A stretch of 64,000 nucleotides of DNA from Aquisalinus luteolus (GCF_009712425.2 NZ_VCJR02000002.1:744001-808000), one strand, 5' to 3'. Counted from the first letter of the stretch, positions 53,568-62,519 are shown. Notes: a model not told the origin generated them from the sequence alone. Numbers and translations: made by a program.

Positions 53568-54380
53568 ATGGTATTGGCGTATCTCGTCGAATGGAATTCG
53601 CCCGCATTGATTGCGAGCCTTATCGCTGCTCTCGTGGCGACGCTGGGCCTGTTCTGTGTCTGGCTGAATGCATCCTTTGCCGAAAAATATTCAGGCTATT
53701 TCTCCGCCTTTGCCGCCGGCGTGCTGGTGATGACGGCACTGCGGCTGTTTCCCGAGGGGCTCGCCATGACCGACAAGGCGCCGTACTGGGCACTTGGCGG
53801 TTACCTGTCCCTCTACATGATCAATGCGCTGCTGCGACACGAGCCGAATGCCGGCATCGCCGTTGCGCCGCTACTTGGCATCGGCCTGCACTCTTTTCTG
53901 GATGGCATAGAATACGGCATCCTCTACGAGCACGACATTTTCATCGGCTTGATGGCCTCCATGGGGCTGATCCTGCATGAATTTGCCGAGGGCATGATAC
54001 TGTTTGCCATCCTGCGCGGCAGCGGCATGAAGCCGGGTCTGGCGGTCATCGTCGCTTTCTTTGGTGCGGCCCTGACGACGCCGGTCGGTGCCATCATCTC
54101 CGTCGAATATCTGAATGATGCCTCGCCGGATATTCTGGGCATCCTCGTTTCAATCGCTTCCGGTGCGCTGCTCTATGTCGGCGCCACGCACCTGACCGTA
54201 CATATCACCAATACGAACCGGTTTGCGTCGGTGATCGTCTACGTGCTCGGTGTCATCGTGGCGATGGGGCTGAGCTTTGCGCATCATGACCTGCATGACG
54301 GTGCCGATACGGGGCATGAAAACGGGATACATTCCGGTGTTCAAGATACCGAGGCGCGTCAGTATCCGAAAGACAGATGA
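53568..54380 (+). CDS. ZIP-family metal transporter
   Basis: 270 residues, about seven helices. The metal-site helices are seen: GIGLHSFLDGIEYG (His108, Asp112) and LILHEFAEGMILF (His137, Glu138, Glu141), matching the ZIP helices 4 and 5. The tail is His-rich (HHDLHDGADTGHE), probably cytosolic or periplasmic metal binding. Zinc, iron or manganese are possible cargoes. No obvious ribosome site precedes the ATG, so the start is less certain. Confidence 0.82.
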   Translation: MVLAYLVEWNSPALIASLIAALVATLGLFCVWLNASFAEKYSGYFSAFAAGVLVMTALRLFPEGLAMTDKAPYWALGGYLSLYMINALLRHEPNAGIAVAPLLGIGLHSFLDGIEYGILYEHDIFIGLMASMGLILHEFAEGMILFAILRGSGMKPGLAVIVAFFGAALTTPVGAIISVEYLNDASPDILGILVSIASGALLYVGATHLTVHITNTNRFASVIVYVLGVIVAMGLSFAHHDLHDGADTGHENGIHSGVQDTEARQYPKDR

Positions 54381-54385
54381 AAGAA

Positions 54386-54411
54386 CGCCGCCGGTGCGGA
54401 TTCCGGCGGCG
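54386..54411 (+). terminator. stem-loop after the ZIP gene
   Basis: CGCCGCCGG (54386-54394) pairs with CCGGCGGCG (54403-54411). There is no T tract, so termination would be factor-assisted. Confidence 0.35.
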
Positions 54412-54505
54412 CTCAGGTCGGGAGAGATGAAAGCGTCATTCGGGATCAGCTTTCAGGTGGTGTTGAGGTTTGGCTCTCCGATACTCAACTTATGCGCGAA
54501 AAAGT

Positions 54506-54520
54506 TTAATAGAGATTTAA
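54506..54520. promoter_or_regulatory. CtrA-box-like site before queC
   Basis: TTAA-TAGAGAT-TTAA fits TTAA-N7-TTAA(C) except for the last base, in an AT-rich stretch about 112 bases before queC. Weak evidence. Confidence 0.25.
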
Positions 54521-54631
54521 TCACACCTGGAGGTTGAGTAATTGCGGTAAAAAACTTTGCCTCCTGCGTTGGCATCGCAATGTTTTTTGCAGTAAGGGAG
54601 CGTCTTCCCAATCTATGGAGAGTTCAACGCC

Positions 54632-55351
54632 ATGAAACTGGCAGAAGACAGGGCATTGGTACTTTTCTCCGGCGGACAGGATTCTGCGACCTGTCTGGCC
54701 TGGACCCTGTCGCGCTATGCCCATGTGGAAACCGTCGGCTTTGCCTATGGCCAGCGCCACCATGTCGAGTTGACCGCGCGCCTTGATATGCGCCGGGAGA
54801 TCGCGAGCCATTTCGAGGGCTGGGGCGTGAAGCTGGGGGAGGATCACCTCGTCGACCTGGAGGCCCTGTCAGCACTGGGCGAGACGGCGATGACCGGCGA
54901 TGTGGAATTCCAGATGGCCGAAAGCGGCCTGCCCAATACATTCGTGCCCGGACGGAATCTCGCCTTCCTGGTCATGGCGGCGGCGCTTGCCTATCGCCGC
55001 AACATGGGCACGCTGGTCGGCGGCATGTGTGAGACGGATTTCTCAGGCTATCCAGACTGCCGCGCCGATACGCTGGAGGCGCAGATGCAGGCGCTGCGCC
55101 TTGGCATGGATGCCGGCTTCGTCCTGAAGACGCCACTGATGCACCTGACCAAGGGCGAGACCTGGGGTCTGGCCGAACAGGAAGGCGGCACCGAACTGGT
55201 CGACCTGATCGTGGAGCACAGCCACACCTGCTATCGCGGCGACCGGCAGCATCGCCACGACTGGGGCTATGGCTGCGGCACATGCCCGGCCTGCGAGCTG
55301 CGGGAGAAGGGCTGGAACGCGTACAAGGCTGCGCAAGGCCAGTCCGCATGA
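54632..55351 (+). CDS. queC: 7-cyano-7-deazaguanine synthase
   Basis: 239 residues. QueC converts 7-carboxy-7-deazaguanine to preQ0 with ATP and ammonia. The PP-loop SGGQDS (residues 13-18), SHTCYRG with Cys200, and the zinc-binding [10 protein letters not shown] (Cys215, Cys218, Cys221) are all present. GGAGAG lies nine bases before the ATG. Its stop overlaps the queE start by four bases. This and the two following genes form a queuosine/preQ0 operon. A preQ1 riboswitch is not clearly present in the leader. Confidence 0.95.
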   Translation: MKLAEDRALVLFSGGQDSATCLAWTLSRYAHVETVGFAYGQRHHVELTARLDMRREIASHFEGWGVKLGEDHLVDLEALSALGETAMTGDVEFQMAESGLPNTFVPGRNLAFLVMAAALAYRRNMGTLVGGMCETDFSGYPDCRADTLEAQMQALRLGMDAGFVLKTPLMHLTKGETWGLAEQEGGTELVDLIVEHSHTCYRGDRQHRHDWGYGCGTCPACELREKGWNAYKAAQGQSA

Positions 55352-55998
55352 GCCGCATCTATTCGGTCAAGGAGATGTATTTCACCCTGCAGGGCGAAGG
55401 CGCGCAGACGGGCCGCGCCGCCGTGTTCCTGCGCTTTGCCGGCTGTAACCTGTGGACCGGGCGTGAGCAGGACAGGGGCCACGCCGTCTGCGATTTCTGC
55501 GATACAGACTTCGTGGGAACGGACGGGCCGGGCGGCGGCAAGTTCGAGACGCCGGCTGTGCTCGCCGAGACCGTGCGCCGGGCCTGGGATGTCGAGGCGG
55601 CACCGGGGGAGGGCATACCTTACGTTATCTGCACTGGCGGAGAACCGCTGCTGCAGCTCGATGCTCCGCTGATCGAGGCCTTGCACGCGGCGGGACTTCA
55701 GATCGGAGTAGAGACCAACGGCACGGTCGCAGCGCCCGCCGGGCTCGACTGGATCTGTGTCAGTCCCAAGGCCGACTCACCGCTGGTCCAGACATCGGGC
55801 GACGAACTCAAGCTCGTCTACTTTCAGGAAAAGGCACAGCCCGAGCGGTTCGCCGCGCTCGGGTTCTCGCATTTTTTCCTGCAGCCTATGGACGGGCCGC
55901 AGATTTCGCGCCATACAGCCGCCGCTATCGATTATTGCCGCCGCCATCCGCAATGGCGGCTGAGCCTGCAGACCCACAAGCTGACCGGGATCCCCTGA
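55348..55998 (+). CDS. queE: 7-carboxy-7-deazaguanine synthase (radical SAM)
   Basis: 216 residues from the ATG that overlaps the queC stop (ATGA). It rearranges 6-carboxytetrahydropterin using S-adenosylmethionine and a [4Fe-4S] cluster. The cluster motif is C-x14-C-x2-C: Cys33, Cys48 and Cys51, the extended form known in many QueE proteins. FTLQGEG at the start and [19 protein letters not shown] and CVSPK complete the family set. A longer frame upstream lies inside queC and is not used. Confidence 0.95.
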   Translation: MSRIYSVKEMYFTLQGEGAQTGRAAVFLRFAGCNLWTGREQDRGHAVCDFCDTDFVGTDGPGGGKFETPAVLAETVRRAWDVEAAPGEGIPYVICTGGEPLLQLDAPLIEALHAAGLQIGVETNGTVAAPAGLDWICVSPKADSPLVQTSGDELKLVYFQEKAQPERFAALGFSHFFLQPMDGPQISRHTAAAIDYCRRHPQWRLSLQTHKLTGIP

Positions 55999-56035
55999 CG
56001 CGCTTTTGCGGGCCGAACCAAAGAAGACGACTGAC

Positions 56036-56401
56036 ATGATGCGTATCGCCAAATCCGTGACCTTCGACGCGGCTCATTACCTGTCCCTCGCTTCAGACGA
56101 GCGGCCTTATTCGCGCATGCATGGTCATTCCTTCCGACTGACGGTGGAGCTGGAAGGCGAACCCGATCCGGTCACCGGCTGGGTCGAGGATTTCGGCGAC
56201 ATCAACGACGCCCTGTCGGACATTCATGAACAGCTCGACCATCGCCTGCTGAACGAGATCGAGGGCCTGTCCGTGCCGACGCTGGAGAATATCTGCATGT
56301 GGGTCGCTGACAAGCTGAAGGCCCGTTTCGCCGGGCTGGCCCGCGTGGTGGTCGAACGCCCGTCCAATGGCGAGGCCTGCACCTACACGATCAGACACTG
56401 A
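56036..56401 (+). CDS. queD: 6-carboxytetrahydropterin synthase-like protein (QueD family), catalytic Cys replaced
   Basis: 121 residues. Zinc ligands are His14 (FDAAHYL), His29 and His31 (MHGHSF), and the Asp-His pair is in QLDHRLLN. The catalytic cysteine that usually precedes HGH by four residues (as in KCGRLHGH of E. coli) is replaced by Tyr25 (PYSRMHGH). The operon with queC and queE argues that it still makes 6-carboxytetrahydropterin, possibly with another nucleophile. The start ATG ATG at 56036 or 56039 follows a weak AGAAGA site. Operon order here is queC-queE-queD. Confidence 0.88.
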   Translation: MMRIAKSVTFDAAHYLSLASDERPYSRMHGHSFRLTVELEGEPDPVTGWVEDFGDINDALSDIHEQLDHRLLNEIEGLSVPTLENICMWVADKLKARFAGLARVVVERPSNGEACTYTIRH

Positions 56402-56428
56402 ACCAGGCATGAACAAGCTCCAGGCATG

Positions 56429-56457
56429 AAAAAGCCGCCCCGAAGGGCGGCCTTTCC
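56429..56457 (-). terminator. bidirectional terminator between queD and the lipoprotein gene
   Basis: GCCGCCC (56434-56440) pairs with GGGCGGC (56445-56451). In the minus direction it is followed by TTTTTC; in the plus direction by CTTTCC. It best serves the minus-strand lipoprotein gene. Confidence 0.8.
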
Positions 56458-56477
56458 TCGATTATGCAGTCAGCCTG

Positions 56478-57080
56478 CTAGCTGATGAAGCGGGCGACCT
56501 TGTTGGCGGTGAAATAGAACCCGCGGTCGACATCCTGCCAGATGGCCGGGCGGCCGATACTGTCATTCAGGTCACCCTGATAGGTCTCGCTCAAATTAGC
56601 CAGCGTCCGGCCGTTCTCGCTCAGCGTGATCGCGACGGATGACTTGCCAGCATAGACCGACTCCTGGCTCAGGCTCGGCTGTTCGGAAATATCGGCCATG
56701 GTCGGCTGGTTCGCCGCCAGGTCGGTTATTCTCGCGCTGACGGTCAGCACACCGTCGCCGGGGCTGGCGACGATCTTCTTGGTCTTGCCGATCTCGCGCT
56801 TGAGCACGCGCTCCAGGTCGTCAGCCTTGGCTTTCAGGTCGCGTTCACGAACCGGACGGTCGGTGCCGCCAAAGCGGGCGCTGGACAGGCCGGATGTGCG
56901 CTCCGCGATCGAAGCGTCATAGCTGACGTCGGCGATATAGACTTTCTGGTATTCAGCGAACCGGCTGTCGCTGGTAATCGATACCTGGTCAAACTGGGCC
57001 GGTCCGGTCGTGCTGGCGCAGGCGCCTGCCAGAGCCAGTAGCGGTAGTGCGGCCAAGAGGCCGATATTCAGTTTAGTCAT
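56478..57080 (-). CDS. lipoprotein, DUF3313-like
   Basis: 200 residues from the ATG at 57080, preceded by GGAGG five bases before. The lipoprotein signal ends in LAGAC. The mature part, with FAEYQKVYIADVSYD near the start and ARITDLAANQP and GQ-poor strands after it, resembles DUF3313 proteins that sit in the outer membrane of several proteobacteria. Function is unknown. It converges with queD and ends at a terminator. Confidence 0.75.
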   Translation of the reverse strand: MTKLNIGLLAALPLLALAGACASTTGPAQFDQVSITSDSRFAEYQKVYIADVSYDASIAERTSGLSSARFGGTDRPVRERDLKAKADDLERVLKREIGKTKKIVASPGDGVLTVSARITDLAANQPTMADISEQPSLSQESVYAGKSSVAITLSENGRTLANLSETYQGDLNDSIGRPAIWQDVDRGFYFTANKVARFIS

Positions 57081-57130
57081 GGCAACCTCCAACTCCTCAT
57101 CCCTCCGGGACAAGAATAACGCTGGATGCG

Positions 57131-57307
57131 CTATTTTGCAAAAGCCTGCTGCAGCACAGGTTCGTGATGAACCACCTGTTCAGCTTTCGCCTCGCGCAGG
57201 ACCCGCATCGGGCCGAGGCCGCCATCGAGGACGAAAGACAGGGCAGCATTGTTCTGCTTCGTTTCGGCAGTGCCGGGAAGATAGGTAAAACGCCCTTTGT
57301 AGGTCAT
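57131..57307 (-). CDS. small protein of unknown function
   Basis: 58 residues from the ATG at 57307, with GGAG six bases upstream. It contains MTYKGRFTYLPG near the start and a short helical end (LREAKAEQVVHHEPVLQQAF). No recognised family. Between the downstream lipoprotein gene and this one are 50 bases, so they may be co-transcribed. AT-rich sequence with TTAAC half-sites lies about 90 bases before its start. Confidence 0.5.
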   Translation of the reverse strand: MTYKGRFTYLPGTAETKQNNAALSFVLDGGLGPMRVLREAKAEQVVHHEPVLQQAFAK

Positions 57308-57420
57308 GGTATCAACTCCTTGTTGAACCAAATATGGGACCGGGCACCATGCTGGAACATGACAGTCCGATTAAGCCCGGGAAAGCTTTCTACCATTTAA
57401 CCTGTGCTAAAAGGTTAACG

Positions 57421-57461
57421 AAAAAGCCCGGCCAAACCGCTGTATCGCGGGGCCGGGCTTT
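57421..57461 (-). terminator. terminator of the F0 ATP synthase operon
   Basis: AAAGCCCGGCC (57423-57433) pairs with GGCCGGGCTTT (57451-57461). In the minus direction the stem is followed by TTTTTC. It lies about 60 bases past the atpF stop. Confidence 0.85.
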
Positions 57462-57517
57462 CATTCCTTAACGATCTTGTAGTGTCAGTCGGGCTTCATG
57501 CCGGGATTTGCCCGCGG

Positions 57518-58141
57518 TCAGTTCAGGCGCTCACGCACATTGGAGATCGCCCGGTCGACGAGGGCGGCCCCTGCCTGGGTGTCGAGACGGTCGCGCACAA
57601 TCTGCTCTGCCGCCGTGACGGCCACATCTGCGGTCCGGTTGCGGACTTCGGCAATGGCATGGGCTTCGGCGCGGGCGATCTTGTCCTCGGCAGCCCTGGT
57701 GCGGCGCTCCAGTTGCTCGTCGAGCTTCTGGCGGGTCTCTTCTGCCATGCGCTTGGCGTCGCGCTTGGCCTGGTCGATGATCCCTTGCGCCTCTTCCTCG
57801 GCCTCGCGCTGGCGACGCTGATACTTGGCCAGCAGCTCTTGGGCTTCTTCACGCAGGTCGCGGGCCTGCTCGAGCTCGGAGGCAATGGTCTTGCCGCGGC
57901 GATCGAGCATGCCGCCGACCATCTTGTGCACGCCCGTGACCCAGAAGAGCAGGACGACGCACAGGAAGGGCAAGAGGGTCCACAGATAGGTGTCGAGCCA
58001 GATCGGTACCGATTCGTACTCGCCATAGCCATTGGCATCGACGGCCAGCTCTTCCTGGATGACCTCGCTGGCAGTCGGCTCTTGCGTTTCGCCCGTATCG
58101 TTCTGCGGGGCTTCTTCATATTGCAGCAGCATCATCATCAA
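57518..58141 (-). CDS. atpF: F0F1 ATP synthase subunit b
   Basis: 207 residues. One membrane helix (TYLWTLLPFLCVVLLFWV, about 51-68) follows a polar N-terminal segment of about 50 residues that is longer than usual. A long coiled coil follows, with many Glu, Arg and Ala, forming the stator stalk that reaches the F1 head. It is the last gene of the atpI-atpB-atpE-atpF'-atpF group. Several ATG codons begin the frame; the first is used here. The subunit b' gene stop is three bases before its start. Confidence 0.92.
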   Translation of the reverse strand: MMMMLLQYEEAPQNDTGETQEPTASEVIQEELAVDANGYGEYESVPIWLDTYLWTLLPFLCVVLLFWVTGVHKMVGGMLDRRGKTIASELEQARDLREEAQELLAKYQRRQREAEEEAQGIIDQAKRDAKRMAEETRQKLDEQLERRTRAAEDKIARAEAHAIAEVRNRTADVAVTAAEQIVRDRLDTQAGAALVDRAISNVRERLN

Positions 58142-58144
58142 CCC

Positions 58145-58693
58145 TTACGAAGCTTGCGCGGCTTCAATGGCATTCTTGACGGCAGCATCGTCGGGCTGCT
58201 CGTCGATCAGCAGCTGCACGACAGCCTTGGTCGTTTCCACGGCCGCTTCGCTGACCTTTGCTTCCGCTGCGGCCTGCATCTCTGCGATACGGGCTTCGGC
58301 GGCGGCGATCTGCTGGTTCAGCTTCTCGTCCATGTCGGCCTGCATGCCGGCGATTTCCTCGTCGAGGGAGGCGCGTGTCTCCGCAGCGATGGAGGCTGCC
58401 TTGGCACGGGCATCGGCCAGCGCCTTGCGATAGGCTTCCTCAGCCTCTTCCGCCTCGCGCTTGAACTCGGCCGCCTTGTCGTAATCATCGGCGATGCGGT
58501 TGCGCCGCTCTTCGATGATGCCGCCCAGTTTCGGCAGGAACACCTTGTCCATCAGCCAGTAAAGCACGCCGAAGGTGACGGCGAGCCAGAACAGCTGGCT
58601 TGGAAATGTAGTGACATCCATCTGCGGGAGGCCGCTTGAACTTTCAGCGGCCTCTCCCGGTGCGAATGCCAAGATCATGAGAATCGGCGTCAT
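58145..58693 (-). CDS. atpF': F0F1 ATP synthase subunit b'
   Basis: 182 residues. The membrane helix (TFPSQLFWLAVTFGVLYWLM, about 29-48) precedes a segment KVFLPKLGGIIEERRNRIADD, the b' signature, and a long Ala/Glu-rich coiled coil. It forms a heterodimer with subunit b, as in other alphaproteobacteria and cyanobacteria. It lies between atpE and atpF. Confidence 0.93.
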   Translation of the reverse strand: MTPILMILAFAPGEAAESSSGLPQMDVTTFPSQLFWLAVTFGVLYWLMDKVFLPKLGGIIEERRNRIADDYDKAAEFKREAEEAEEAYRKALADARAKAASIAAETRASLDEEIAGMQADMDEKLNQQIAAAEARIAEMQAAAEAKVSEAAVETTKAVVQLLIDEQPDDAAVKNAIEAAQAS

Positions 58694-58732
58694 GCCAACT
58701 CCCCTTTCAGCTTTGTGTTGGGATCGCCTGTC

Positions 58733-58960
58733 TTAGACGACGAACAGGATGATGATCGCAACGACGAAGGCCAGCAGGCCCGTGAATTCCGTCAGCGCGA
58801 AGCCGAGCAGCAGGGTCTGCTGGTTGCCGGCGGCGGCGGACGGGTTGCGGAAGGCACCTGTCAGGAACGAGCTGAAGATCATGCCGAGGCCGATGCCGGC
58901 ACCGGCGAGCGGGAGGGCTGCGATGCCTGCACCGATCATTTTTGCTGCTTCTACGTCCAT
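58733..58960 (-). CDS. atpE: F0F1 ATP synthase subunit c
   Basis: 75 residues in a two-helix hairpin. The polar loop AFRNPSA (residues 36-42) and the ion-binding glutamate Glu58 in GFALTEFTGLL are present, so it is a proton-type c ring. It is 99 bases from atpB, long enough for a ribosome-level control; AGGAGAA precedes the ATG. Confidence 0.96.
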   Translation of the reverse strand: MDVEAAKMIGAGIAALPLAGAGIGLGMIFSSFLTGAFRNPSAAAGNQQTLLLGFALTEFTGLLAFVVAIIILFVV

Positions 58961-59059
58961 TTTTCTTCTCCTAAATGGTTCAAACTAGCGTTTTCAAGTG
59001 GACCGTTACTCCTGGTTCCGCGGCTGGCCCGGCATCCGCGCAGGAAACTGTTTTACCCG

Positions 59060-59872
59060 TCAGTGGCTCGGGTGCAGCGCGTCGTTCAGGTAGACGCTGC
59101 TGAGGATGGCGAAGACATAAGCCTGCAGAAACGCAACCAGCAGTTCGAGCAGGAAGATGGCGATATTGCCGAGGAACGGGAAGATGGCGAGCCAGCCGAC
59201 CATCGGACCGGCAGCGAGCAGTGCCGTGATGAAGCCGGCGAAGATCTTCAGGATCATGTGCCCGGCCAGCATGTTGGCGAACAGACGAATGGCCAGCGAG
59301 ATCGGACGCGACACGAAGGAGACGATTTCGATCAGCGGGATCAGCCACAGCAGCCACCATGGCACACCGGACGGCACGAACAGTTTCAGGAAGCCGAGGC
59401 CGTTCTTGTAGAAGCCATAGACCAGCAGGATGGTGATGGTGACCATGGCCAGCGCGAAGGTGACGATGATGTGGCTGGTCGGCGTGAAGGTGTGCAGCGC
59501 GTGCGGAGAGCCGGGAATGGTCGGCCACAGGCCCAGCAGGTTGCACGAGAAGATGAACATGAACAGCGTGAAGATATACGGGAAGAACTTCATGCCTTCC
59601 GAACCGCAGGCATCGCGCAGCATGTCGGCGATGAACTGGTAGAGCGCTTCACCGGCGGACTGCATCTTGCCCGGCACCATCTGCGCGCGGTTGGTCGCGG
59701 CGAACATGAAGACGCTGACTGCGACGACGCTAATCAGCATCCACAGGCTGGCATTGGTGAAGGAGATGTTCATGCCGGCGAGGTCGAGATGGATGATATC
59801 CAGAATCTCGAACTGCTCCATCGGCCCGGCCAGGGTGGCGAGTGCCGCCGTCATCGTCGTCATTGCTGTCAT
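59060..59872 (-). CDS. atpB: F0F1 ATP synthase subunit a
   Basis: 270 residues, five or six helices. The essential arginine is in SLAIRLFANMLAGH, and later segments SVYLNDALHPSH match the C-terminal end of the family. Together with the c ring it forms the proton half-channels. The next upstream gene in the operon (atpI-like) ends 70 bases before its start. Confidence 0.95.
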   Translation of the reverse strand: MTAMTTMTAALATLAGPMEQFEILDIIHLDLAGMNISFTNASLWMLISVVAVSVFMFAATNRAQMVPGKMQSAGEALYQFIADMLRDACGSEGMKFFPYIFTLFMFIFSCNLLGLWPTIPGSPHALHTFTPTSHIIVTFALAMVTITILLVYGFYKNGLGFLKLFVPSGVPWWLLWLIPLIEIVSFVSRPISLAIRLFANMLAGHMILKIFAGFITALLAAGPMVGWLAIFPFLGNIAIFLLELLVAFLQAYVFAILSSVYLNDALHPSH

Positions 59873-59942
59873 ACCAGCCCCAAGTTACAGCGCCCGGCTT
59901 GGCGGGCTTGTCGCGCGCGGCGCGCAATCGTCAGCGCGCCTC

Positions 59943-60272
59943 TTATTCGTCTTTGCTCTCTTCTTCAAGAGCGGCGTTCATTTCATTCATCGCCCGGGAC
60001 ACATTCAGGATACCGGCGGCAAAGCCGATTGCCAGTCCCCCGAGCATGAACCACGGCTTGGTGCCGATCAACTGATCGATGCCGTAGCCGATGGCGCCGG
60101 CGACGAGAAGTGCCGCCAGCATTTCCGTACCGATACGGAAAGCCTGACCCAGCGCAGACCGTTCACCACGTTGCAGGTCCTCTACCGCATCGTCCTTCCG
60201 GCGGGACTTTTCCAGCCGCTCGCCGAAATCATCGATCGAGGGCAGATCGTCGTCTTCATGCCTGGAGTCCAA
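59943..60272 (-). CDS. atpI: AtpI-like ATP synthase assembly protein
   Basis: 109 residues. A polar N-terminal part (SRHEDDDLPSIDDFGERLEK) leads to two membrane helices (about 50-68 and 72-90) with GYGIDQLIGTKPW between. This matches the AtpI/AtpZ group that helps assemble the c ring or binds Mg. It opens the F0 operon on the minus strand. Confidence 0.88.
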   Translation of the reverse strand: MDSRHEDDDLPSIDDFGERLEKSRRKDDAVEDLQRGERSALGQAFRIGTEMLAALLVAGAIGYGIDQLIGTKPWFMLGGLAIGFAAGILNVSRAMNEMNAALEEESKDE

Positions 60273-60441
60273 GGGTGTGCTCCTGCTGACCGCGTACGGG
60301 TAGCGTCAAATCGCGCGGTTTATAGCACGGCAAGGTTTGGGGTCAAGCACTCTATGCTTCCGCAAGTTATTGAAAAATATGGATATTTTTAAAAACTTCG
60401 CACGCTGTACGCCCGGCACCCGCATATGGGTGCTGCAATGC

Positions 60442-60476
60442 GAAAAAACCGCCGTGCCGGAGGGGTTTCCGGCACG
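60442..60476 (-). terminator. terminator after the single-helix protein gene
   Basis: CGTGCCGGA (60453-60461) pairs with TCCGGCACG (60468-60476). In the minus direction the stem is followed by GCGGTTTTTT, so it ends the gene at 60508. Confidence 0.85.
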
Positions 60477-60507
60477 CCTCAGGCATCGATTTGACCGTGG
60501 AAAAGCC

Positions 60508-60948
60508 TCAGATCAGGCTGTGCCGATCGCCGGTACGGCGAGGGCGGCGATGTGCCTCGTGGCCGTTGGTGCGGCCTGTCATGGAACCTGTTGCCGAGCC
60601 TGACATCGACTGGCTGACATGGCGCGACGCGCTTTTGCGGGCCAGCGGCAGTTCCCGCCCGATCGGACGCGAAGGCGCTGCATATTTTGCTGCAAAGCGG
60701 CCGGCATCGCGCGGCATGGCGGTTTCGCGCATGCCATACGCCATCTGCGGGCTGCTGCCCTTGCCCTTTGCCGAGCCCTTCGCAGATGCGCTTTCCTGCA
60801 ATTCGCGCATGGCACGCGATGCGTTGTTCAGCGTGGTGCCGAGTGCCAGCAGGCCCCCAAGCAGCAAGATGATGATAAAAGCACTGATGACCCCAAAATT
60901 CGCCTGAAGATCGGCGATCAGCTGCTGCGCAACTTCAGCTTCCGACAT
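60508..60948 (-). CDS. single-span membrane protein with a basic disordered tail
   Basis: 146 residues from the ATG at 60948 (GGGG four bases upstream). One helix (VISAFIIILLLGGLLALG) follows a short N-terminus with EAEVAQQLIADLQ, and the rest is a basic, Ser/Arg-rich, probably disordered tail with several MRET, RHV and ARKSAS stretches. I do not recognise a family. A terminator just downstream on the same strand supports that the frame is transcribed. Confidence 0.5.
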   Translation of the reverse strand: MSEAEVAQQLIADLQANFGVISAFIIILLLGGLLALGTTLNNASRAMRELQESASAKGSAKGKGSSPQMAYGMRETAMPRDAGRFAAKYAAPSRPIGRELPLARKSASRHVSQSMSGSATGSMTGRTNGHEAHRRPRRTGDRHSLI

Positions 60949-61091
60949 AACCCCATTCACTCCCAAGATACCCTACGCAATTGGCTGGTATGATAGCCCT
61001 CAGCCCGGCAATAAGCCACATAAAACCTAGAAGGGCAAGCAAACAACAGCAATAAATCAAGAAAGCCAAAAGTTTTGAGATAAATGGCTAA

Positions 61092-61107
61092 TGGCTATTG
61101 CGATGCA
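61092..61107 (+). promoter_or_regulatory. sigma-54-like promoter element before amtB
   Basis: TGGCTATTGCGATGCA has the invariant GG and GC of -24/-12 promoters at the correct spacing (GG-N10-GC) and matches TGGC and TGCA ends. It is 81 bases before the amtB ATG. Nitrogen control of amtB by sigma-54 is common, but the middle does not match the consensus well. Confidence 0.35.
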
Positions 61108-61187
61108 GCACATTTTCGGACAAGATGCCTCGTCGATATCAAAAAATGCGGCCCATGAGGGCTGCCTTTTATTGAGGGGTTTAAGTT

Positions 61188-62519
61188 ATGAAAAAGATCT
61201 ATCTCGCAGGGGCGATGGGCGCCCTGGCGTTGACCACCGGAGGCGCAGCCTTTGCGCAGGAAGGTGTCTCGGCGGAAACAGCCTTTGTCTTCAACACGCT
61301 GCTATTCATGATCATGGGCATGGTCGTGATGTTCATGGCAGCGGGTTTCTGCATGCTCGAGGCAGGCATGGTCCGTTCCAAGAACGCGGCCACGATCTGT
61401 CTGAAGAACATCACACTTTATTCCATCGCCACCGTCATGGTCTGGGTCGTCGGTTACGGCATCATCTATGGCGACAATCCGACCGGCTTCTTCGGCTGGG
61501 CAGGCTTCTTCTGGGGCCCTGATGATTCTGCCGCACTGGACACCGGCTATTCCTCGCATTCCGACTGGTTCTTCCAGATGGTGTTCGTTGCAACGGCTGC
61601 TTCCATCGTTTCCGGTACGGTTGCAGAGCGCATTCGCATCATGCCGTTCTTCCTGTTCACCGTGGCGCTGACCGGCTTCATCTATCCGGTCCAGGCCTCC
61701 TGGGAATGGGGTGGCGGTTTCCTCGATTCCAACTACGCCTTCTCCGACTTTGCCGGTTCCACACTGGTTCACGCGACAGGTGGCTGGGCTGCTCTTGCCG
61801 GTGCCATCGCCCTCGGCCCGCGCCGTGGCAAGTATGGTCCGAATGGCGAGATCAACAAGTTCGCCGGTTCCTCCCTGCCGCTCGCGACACTGGGTGTCTT
61901 CATCCTGTGGCTCGGCTGGTTCGGCTTTAACGGCGGCTCCCAGCTGGCTCTCGGCTCGCAGGGCGACGCGATTGCTGTCTCGCAGATCTTCGTCAACACC
62001 AACATGGCTGCCGCAACCGGCGTCATCACCGTCGTCCTTCTCTGCATCCTGCTGAAAGGCAAGGTCGATGTAGGTATGGCGCTGAACGGTGCTATCGGCG
62101 GTCTGGTTGTCATTACGGCCGAGCCGCTCGCACCGACCATTCCGATGGCGGCCCTGTGGGGCGTTATTGGTGGCGTTGCGATCTTCTTCGTTACCCCGCT
62201 GCTTGAAGCCATGCGTATCGACGACGTCGTCGGTGCCATCCCGGCTCACCTTGCCTGCGGCATCATCGGCACGATGGTCGTTCCGTTCTCCTATCTTGGT
62301 GTAGAAGACGGCCCGACCTTCCTCGGCCAGGCAGTCGGTGTCGGCTCGAATGCGATCTTCGTCTTCGGTACGTCGATCGTGCTGTGGTACCTCCTGCGCT
62401 TCACCATCGGCATCCGCGCCGGTGCGAAGGAAGAGGACGAAGGCCTCGATGCGTCCGAAACCGGCGGTTCCGCCTATCCGGATTTCGTGCCGAAAGAAGT
62501 ACCGGCGCTCGGCGAATAA
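61188..62519 (+). CDS. amtB: ammonium transporter
   Basis: 443 residues. A signal peptide (ending GGAAFAQ) is followed by eleven helices. The twin histidines of the pore are His195 (STLVHATGGW) and His354 (AIPAHLACG), and the Phe gate region FWGPDDSAALDTG is seen. It lets ammonia pass across the inner membrane. No glnK lies beside it within the window. AGGGG precedes the ATG and a sigma-54-like site lies upstream. Confidence 0.95.
   Translation: MKKIYLAGAMGALALTTGGAAFAQEGVSAETAFVFNTLLFMIMGMVVMFMAAGFCMLEAGMVRSKNAATICLKNITLYSIATVMVWVVGYGIIYGDNPTGFFGWAGFFWGPDDSAALDTGYSSHSDWFFQMVFVATAASIVSGTVAERIRIMPFFLFTVALTGFIYPVQASWEWGGGFLDSNYAFSDFAGSTLVHATGGWAALAGAIALGPRRGKYGPNGEINKFAGSSLPLATLGVFILWLGWFGFNGGSQLALGSQGDAIAVSQIFVNTNMAAATGVITVVLLCILLKGKVDVGMALNGAIGGLVVITAEPLAPTIPMAALWGVIGGVAIFFVTPLLEAMRIDDVVGAIPAHLACGIIGTMVVPFSYLGVEDGPTFLGQAVGVGSNAIFVFGTSIVLWYLLRFTIGIRAGAKEEDEGLDASETGGSAYPDFVPKEVPALGE

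Noticed and set aside
54480-54631. Possible preQ1 riboswitch in the queC leader (GGAGGTTG and GGTAAAAAACT strings)
   Set aside because: The A-rich tail is there, but I could not close the required P1 stem and the pseudoknot pairing of a preQ1-I aptamer.
58715-60049. 444-codon plus-strand frame across atpE and atpB
   Set aside because: Asp/Glu/Gln-rich shadow of the well-supported ATP synthase genes.
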